This document shows positions 5,820-9,220 of a DNA stretch of 9,220 nt, piece by piece. Both the position numbers and the translations under genes were made by a program. Origin of the DNA: Syntrophaceae bacterium UBA6078 (GTDB lineage Bacteria; Desulfobacterota; Syntrophia; Syntrophales; UBA2210); assembly GCA_002428735.1 (NCBI GenBank), contig DIXO01000058.1:1-9220 (forward strand). The letters run 5' to 3'. The notes beneath the pieces are model-generated. The model was given only the letters and a program-made list of their open reading frames with translations. It ran no database searches and was not told the DNA's origin. Each line of letters begins with the position of its first letter. Positions within the stretch are counted from its first letter, which is position 1.

Positions 5820-5936
5820 ATCTTCAGGAGATACCCAATCTGGAAGGTGTTACCGGCAGGTATTTGAATAGCGTTTCTATGTCACCCGGCAATAAGACGT
5901 TATAAATGTCATAAATGAGGAAGGGAGAATTGAACG

Positions 5937-7286
5937 ATGTTAGAGTTTATGAGGATGTGCGAGGAATGTAATCCTGGTGAGATGGAGTTTTTGCAGGCTG
6001 TTTCAGAGGTTGCCGAGTCGGTGGCCCCTGTTCTGGATAAACACCCGGAGTACCGCAAAGCAAAGATTTTAGAGAGAATGGTCGAGCCGGAAAGAATAAT
6101 CGTCTTCCGGGTGCCCTGGGTGGATGACAGGGGTGAGGTACAGATCAACAGGGGATACCGTATCCAGATGAACGGCGCCATCGGTCCGTACAAGGGGGGG
6201 TTCCGGTTCCATCCGTCGGTCAACCTGAGCATCCTCAAATTTCTGGGGTTTGAACAGGTCTTCAAGAATGCCCTCACAACCCTTCCGATGGGGGGTGCGA
6301 AGGGGGGTTCCAATTTTGATCCCAAGGGAAAGTCGAATACGGAGGTGATGCGGTTCTGCCACAGTTTCATGTCCGAGATTTTCAGGCATATCGGTCCCAA
6401 TACGGATGTCCCTGCCGGCGACATCGGGGTCGGAGCCAGAGAGATCGGGTTCCTGTTCGGCATGTACAAAAAACTGCGCAATGAGTTTACCGGTGTTTTG
6501 ACGGGGAAGGGGCTTACCTGGGGAGGCAGTTTGGTACGCCCGGAAGCAACGGGATACGGTTCGGTCTATTTTGCCGCGGAGATGCTTGCCACCCGCGGCG
6601 AGACTCTCGAGGGAAAAACCTGCCTGGTCTCCGGATCCGGGAATGTGGCCCAGTATACGGTGGAGAAGCTCATCGAAATGGGGGGCAAGGCGGTGACCCT
6701 TTCAGATTCTTCCGGATATATTTACGACGAGGAGGGGATTGATCGGGGGAAGTTGGATTTTATCATGGAACTGAAAAACTTCAGGCGCGGGCGCATCAAA
6801 GAGTATGTCGATAAATATCGCGGGACCGTATACACCCCGGTTGATCCTGCTCTCGATTACAATCCTCTCTGGAATCACAAGGCCGACGGTGCTTTCCCCT
6901 CTGCCACGCAGAACGAGATCAACGCAAAGGACGCCAAAAATCTCATCTCCAACGGGATTCAGTTTGTGAGTGAAGGGGCAAATATGCCGACCGTACCGGA
7001 AGGGGTGGAAACCTTTGTCGACGCCGGGATCCTGTACGCCCCTGGAAAGGCGGCGAACGCCGGCGGTGTCTCCGTCTCCGGCCTCGAGATGACGCAGAAC
7101 AGCATGCGGCTGAGTTGGACCCGGGAGGAAGTGGATGATTACCTGAAGAGAATCATGAAGAGTATTCACGCCGCCGCCGTCGCTGCCGCCAACGAGTACG
7201 GAACCCCCGGCAATTACGTGAATGGCGCGAACATTGCCGGGTTCACCAAGGTGGCAGAGGCAATGATGGCACAGGGAATCGTGTAA
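5937..7286 (+). CDS. gdhA: Glutamate dehydrogenase (probably NADP-type)
   Basis: GdhA interconverts 2-oxoglutarate plus ammonia and glutamate with a nicotinamide cofactor. The 449-residue length is that of the hexameric bacterial type (E. coli 447). Substrate and catalytic residues are in place: K86 (GPYKGGFRFHP), K110 and K122 (FKNALTTLPMGGAKGG) and D162 (VPAGDIGVGAREIG). The cofactor domain follows with RPEATGYG, the glycine-rich GSGNVAQYT (233-241) and LSDSSGY after the second strand; this DSSG type fits E. coli-like NADP enzymes, though cofactor choice is an inference. Near the C-terminus KAANAGGVSVSGLEMTQNS is intact. The ATG has an AAGGGAGA Shine-Dalgarno (5921-5928) about eight bases upstream. 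The gene stands alone: a 640-bp upstream region and a strong hairpin after the stop. It may feed glutamate metabolism linked to the neighbouring 4-hydroxybutyrate enzyme, but nothing in the sequence proves this. Confidence 0.97.
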   Translation: MLEFMRMCEECNPGEMEFLQAVSEVAESVAPVLDKHPEYRKAKILERMVEPERIIVFRVPWVDDRGEVQINRGYRIQMNGAIGPYKGGFRFHPSVNLSILKFLGFEQVFKNALTTLPMGGAKGGSNFDPKGKSNTEVMRFCHSFMSEIFRHIGPNTDVPAGDIGVGAREIGFLFGMYKKLRNEFTGVLTGKGLTWGGSLVRPEATGYGSVYFAAEMLATRGETLEGKTCLVSGSGNVAQYTVEKLIEMGGKAVTLSDSSGYIYDEEGIDRGKLDFIMELKNFRRGRIKEYVDKYRGTVYTPVDPALDYNPLWNHKADGAFPSATQNEINAKDAKNLISNGIQFVSEGANMPTVPEGVETFVDAGILYAPGKAANAGGVSVSGLEMTQNSMRLSWTREEVDDYLKRIMKSIHAAAVAAANEYGTPGNYVNGANIAGFTKVAEAMMAQGIV

Positions 7287-7302
7287 TCAAGAGATTACGA
7301 AT

Positions 7303-7343
7303 GGCGGCGGGTTCCGCCAGCGGAACCGCCGCCAGTATTCTTT
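7303..7343 (+). terminator. Intrinsic-type terminator after gdhA
   Basis: Starting 17 bases after the gdhA stop, GGCGGC-G-GGTTCCGC (7303-7317) pairs with GCGGAACC-GCCGCC (7320-7333), giving 14 base pairs with a single bulged G and a very tight loop. The tail AGTATTCTTT is only partly T-rich, so termination may be incomplete and some readthrough into the next small gene is possible. Confidence 0.65.
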
Positions 7344-7393
7344 CCCGTGATTTCTTCCTCTGCTCATTCCTGTCGATTCACCAGGATCGCGAT

Positions 7394-7570
7394 ATGAAGA
7401 AATACTTTCTCATCTTTTTCATGATTGTGGGAGCGGGAGACTTTCTCTACGGGGTCTTTTCGGGGGATCAGCTCAGCATACTCATGGGGGCCGTAATTAT
7501 GATTCTCACCATCTATATCGCCCGCAGAAAAAAACCAGAAAACGACACGAAAATCCCCTCCCCGCAGTAA
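7394..7570 (+). CDS. Small two-helix membrane protein, unknown
   Basis: The predicted product has 58 residues. It begins MKKYFLIFFMIVGAGDFLYG, has a first hydrophobic helix at about residues 4-22, a short polar turn (SGDQ), a second helix at about 28-43 (SILMGAVIMILTIYIA) and a basic tail (ARRKK). Positive charge at both ends suggests that both termini face the cytoplasm. The ATG at 7394 is chosen because AGGA (7383-7386) lies seven bases upstream. The longer frame from 7301 would translate through the gdhA terminator hairpin and is unlikely to be the real start. No family is recognised and no function is proposed. It sits between the gdhA terminator and the convergent gltX gene, 40 bp from the gltX stop. 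Confidence 0.6.
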   Translation: MKKYFLIFFMIVGAGDFLYGVFSGDQLSILMGAVIMILTIYIARRKKPENDTKIPSPQ

Positions 7571-7590
7571 AAGATTCTGTACCGCCTAGG

Positions 7591-7611
7591 GAAAGTGATA
7601 AATTCACCTTT
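7591..7611. terminator. Weak bidirectional terminator between convergent genes
   Basis: AAAGTGA (7592-7598) can pair with TCAC-C-TTT (7604-7611) with a bulged C and a short AT loop. It ends in a T-run on the plus strand (CTTTTATT) and an A/T-rich stretch on the minus strand. The stem is short and AT-rich, so this is tentative. It lies between the small membrane protein gene and the gltX stop codon. Confidence 0.3.
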
Positions 7612-9059
7612 TATTCGCTATGCAGGGCACGGGACAGCCGTTTGATGGACTCGTCCCTCCCCAGGATATCGATCAGTGTCGGTATGTCCGGGCCGTGGCA
7701 GCTCCCGAACAGGGCGAGGCGGAGGGGGAAATAGAACCCCTTTCCCTTGACTCCCAGATCGCTGATGGCCTCCTTGACAAGACGGGACAGGTCATCCGGA
7801 GACCAGTGACCCGGCCTGCCGAGGGCCTCGATTATGTACGCGAGAATCCGTTTCGATTCTTCCTGACCCAGGAGAGAGCGATCCTCGTCAGTGAAGACCA
7901 ACGAATCGTAGAACATCCGCGCGTGCTCCACCAAGTCTGAAAGGCGGAATACGTAATCCCGGGCCGTAGCAATAACCTTGAGATATTTCTCCTGGTCGCC
8001 GATGTCGATTCCGGCCTCTTCAAAAAAGGGGCGTGCCTGGTCGGCGATATAGCCGACATCCAGATGCCGGATATAGTACCCTCCCATCCAGTTCAGTTTT
8101 TCCAGATCAAAGACAGCTCCGGCCTTGTTGATCCGCTCCAGAGAGAAGGCCTCTTCCAGCTCCCGTAAGGTGTATATTTCCCGGTCGTCCGCTGAGTGCC
8201 ACCCAAGGAGGGCGATAAAGTTGAGCAACGCCTCGGTGAGGTACCCCTTTTCGAGGTAGCTTTCGACGGATACATCCCCCTGCCGTTTGCTCAGTTTGCT
8301 TCGGTCTGCGTTGAGGAGCAGGGGAAGATGCACAAAGGCGGGGACTTCCCACCCGAAGGATTCATAGAGAAAGATATGCTTCGGCACGCTGGAGAGCCAT
8401 TCCTCCCCGCGTATGATATGGGTGATCCTCATGAGATGGTCGTCCACCACGCTCGCGAAATGATAGGTAGGGAAGCCGTCGGATTTGATCAAAACCTGGT
8501 CGTCCACCTGGGAGTTGTCGATAGCTACCCGGCCACGCACGATGTCATCGAAGACGGTCTTTCCCTCTTGAGGGTACCGAAGGCGGATGACGGAGGGGAC
8601 CCCTCGGGCCAGGTTTTCTTCGACCTCGTCTTTCGAAAGATTCCTGCACCGGCCGTCGTACATGGGTGGTCTCTTTCTCTTGCGCTGTTCCTCCCTGAGT
8701 TTGTCGAGCCGTTCTTCATTGCAGAAACAGTAGTAAGCATGTCCCGCGTCCAGGAGCTTCCGTATATGTTCCTGATAGATCTGCATTCTCTGGGACTGTA
8801 TGTAGGGCCCGTAGTCTCCCCCCACATCAGGACCCTCGTCATGCTGCACTCCTGTCCGGGTGAGGGTGGTGATGAGATTTTCCACAGCGCCGGGGATGGA
8901 TCGTTTCTGATCCGTATCTTCGATCCGCAAGATGAACCGTCCTTCCTCCTTCCGCGCGAAGAGATAGTTGAAGAGTGCCGTTCGCAGCCCTCCCACGTGG
9001 AGGTACCCCGTCGGGCTGGGGGCGAATCGTACCCGTACCTGTTGATTGTTCATATGCAT
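7611..9059 (-). CDS. gltX: Glutamyl-tRNA synthetase
   Basis: GltX is a class I aminoacyl-tRNA synthetase that charges tRNA with glutamate in the cytoplasm. The 482-residue length is normal. The HIGH-type signature is PSPTGYLHVGG (14-24) and the KMSKS-type loop is SKLSKRQGD (254-262). A zinc-site pattern is visible: C111-x-C113, Y134 and C138 (YDGRCRN). Further family blocks are RIEDTDQKRS, GFPTYHFASVVDDHLM and THIIRGEEWLSS. The C-terminal helical anticodon-binding domain is complete. The ATG at 9059 is favoured by AGGAC seven bases upstream; a second ATG two codons later is possible. Whether it charges only tRNA-Glu or also tRNA-Gln (with a GatCAB amidotransferase acting later) cannot be told from the sequence by eye. 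It converges on the small membrane protein gene and has its own leader of about 140 bp inside the window. Confidence 0.97.
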   Translation of the reverse strand: MHMNNQQVRVRFAPSPTGYLHVGGLRTALFNYLFARKEEGRFILRIEDTDQKRSIPGAVENLITTLTRTGVQHDEGPDVGGDYGPYIQSQRMQIYQEHIRKLLDAGHAYYCFCNEERLDKLREEQRKRKRPPMYDGRCRNLSKDEVEENLARGVPSVIRLRYPQEGKTVFDDIVRGRVAIDNSQVDDQVLIKSDGFPTYHFASVVDDHLMRITHIIRGEEWLSSVPKHIFLYESFGWEVPAFVHLPLLLNADRSKLSKRQGDVSVESYLEKGYLTEALLNFIALLGWHSADDREIYTLRELEEAFSLERINKAGAVFDLEKLNWMGGYYIRHLDVGYIADQARPFFEEAGIDIGDQEKYLKVIATARDYVFRLSDLVEHARMFYDSLVFTDEDRSLLGQEESKRILAYIIEALGRPGHWSPDDLSRLVKEAISDLGVKGKGFYFPLRLALFGSCHGPDIPTLIDILGRDESIKRLSRALHSE

Positions 9060-9107
9060 TGTGATTGTCCTGTCATTATTTGGCTATAAAGTGAGCGAAG
9101 AGAAACG

Positions 9108-9189
9108 GCGGACGTATTATCCGCAGACTCCCAAGAACCTTTCGTTCGGGAAGTGTATCTATACCGTTTTGCTCTGGATTACAACCAGA
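9108..9189 (-). promoter_or_regulatory. gltX leader region with three small dyads
   Basis: Upstream of gltX lie three inverted repeats in a row: GCGGA-N7-TCCGC (9108-9124), CCC-aa-GAAC-CTTTC-GTTC-GGG (9130-9150) and TCTGG-N11-type pairing with CCAGA (9173-9189). The first includes a GATAAT that could serve as a -10 box on the minus strand, but the -35 position is poor and no confident promoter was found. The dyads may be operators or a structured leader. Confidence 0.3.
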
Positions 9190-9197
9190 ATATCCCT

Positions 9198-9220
9198 CCG
9201 TAATCCACCACCAACTTTTG
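9198..9220. repeat. Right copy of a 23-bp terminal inverted repeat
   Basis: The last 23 bases (CCGTAATCC...AACTTTTG) are the exact reverse complement of the first 23. The match ends at 9198. A shorter GGATTAC (9176-9182) just inside is inverted relative to the GTAATCC at the edge of this copy, so this end has an extra layer of symmetry that the left end lacks. Confidence 0.85.

Larger units (their letters stand above)
5297..5936. other. 640-bp gene-free region upstream of gdhA
   Basis: No convincing gene lies here. The longest frame (5525-5905, 126 codons) has no Shine-Dalgarno and no recognisable sequence. By eye the stretch is more AT-rich than the flanking genes. It contains tandem hairpins (5354-5390), a TGTAA-N6-TTACA dyad (about 5433-5450), a sigma54-like box on the minus strand (5457-5473), two copies of the palindrome ACAATTGT (5672-5679 and 5781-5788), a hairpin at 5692-5717, a probable gdhA promoter (5792-5819) and a loose dyad (5898-5912) just before the gdhA ribosome binding site. 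A small RNA or a decayed gene cannot be excluded. Confidence 0.65.

Noticed and set aside
5525..5905. 126-codon plus-strand frame upstream of gdhA
   Set aside because: No Shine-Dalgarno, no recognisable motif, and it runs across the proposed gdhA promoter. A decayed gene cannot be excluded but is not supported.
6194..6308. Runs of 6-7 G in gdhA, possible G-quadruplex
   Set aside because: The runs encode the conserved glycines of KGGFRF and PMGGAKGG, so protein constraint explains them.
8196..9089. 297-codon plus-strand open frame opposite gltX
   Set aside because: It lies wholly antisense to a clear glutamyl-tRNA synthetase and its translation shows no recognisable domain; it reflects codon bias of the real gene.

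Overview
The window looks like chromosomal DNA of a strictly anaerobic bacterium, most likely a Desulfobacterota ("Deltaproteobacteria", syntrophic or sulfate-reducing type). The pointers are a GSU3473-like small protein, a COG2316-type HD protein, and a 4-hydroxybutyryl-CoA dehydratase whose oxygen-sensitive [4Fe-4S]/FAD chemistry fits a fermentative or syntrophic anaerobe. The lineage is an inference from protein families, not from a marker gene. No phage, IS element, CRISPR array, tRNA or rRNA gene was seen.

Layout: (1) 92-298 (+), a small GSU3473-like protein. (2) 312-3209 (-), a compact operon read right to left, fmt - rsmB - HD-domain hydrolase, with a near-consensus sigma70-type promoter just upstream of fmt. 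(3) 3210-3549, a 340-bp divergent intergenic region with a short SD-led ORF that overlaps the next gene. (4) 3550-5296 (+), an abfD-like 4-hydroxybutyryl-CoA dehydratase overlapping by 8 bp a 99-aa cysteine-motif protein (CGGC...CPTAC) of unknown function. (5) 5297-5936, a 640-bp gene-free stretch with several hairpins, dyads, a sigma54-like box facing backwards and a probable gdhA promoter. (6) 5937-7286 (+), glutamate dehydrogenase followed by a strong GC-rich hairpin, then a 58-aa two-helix membrane protein. (7) 7611-9059 (-), glutamyl-tRNA synthetase, convergent with the preceding gene, with a leader holding three small dyads.

How the genes fit together: fmt, rsmB and gltX serve translation (initiator tRNA formylation, 16S rRNA methylation, tRNA charging). 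The dehydratase converts 4-hydroxybutyryl-CoA to crotonyl-CoA, the link between succinate/GABA/4-hydroxybutyrate and the butyrate/beta-oxidation pathway. gdhA downstream interconverts glutamate and 2-oxoglutarate. A glutamate-to-4-hydroxybutyrate connection is possible, but no GABA-pathway or CoA-transferase gene lies in the window.

The most interesting items are the dehydratase with an apparently shortened spacing between two Fe-S ligands, its overlapping uncharacterised CGGC partner, and an exact 23-bp inverted repeat formed by the two ends of the window.
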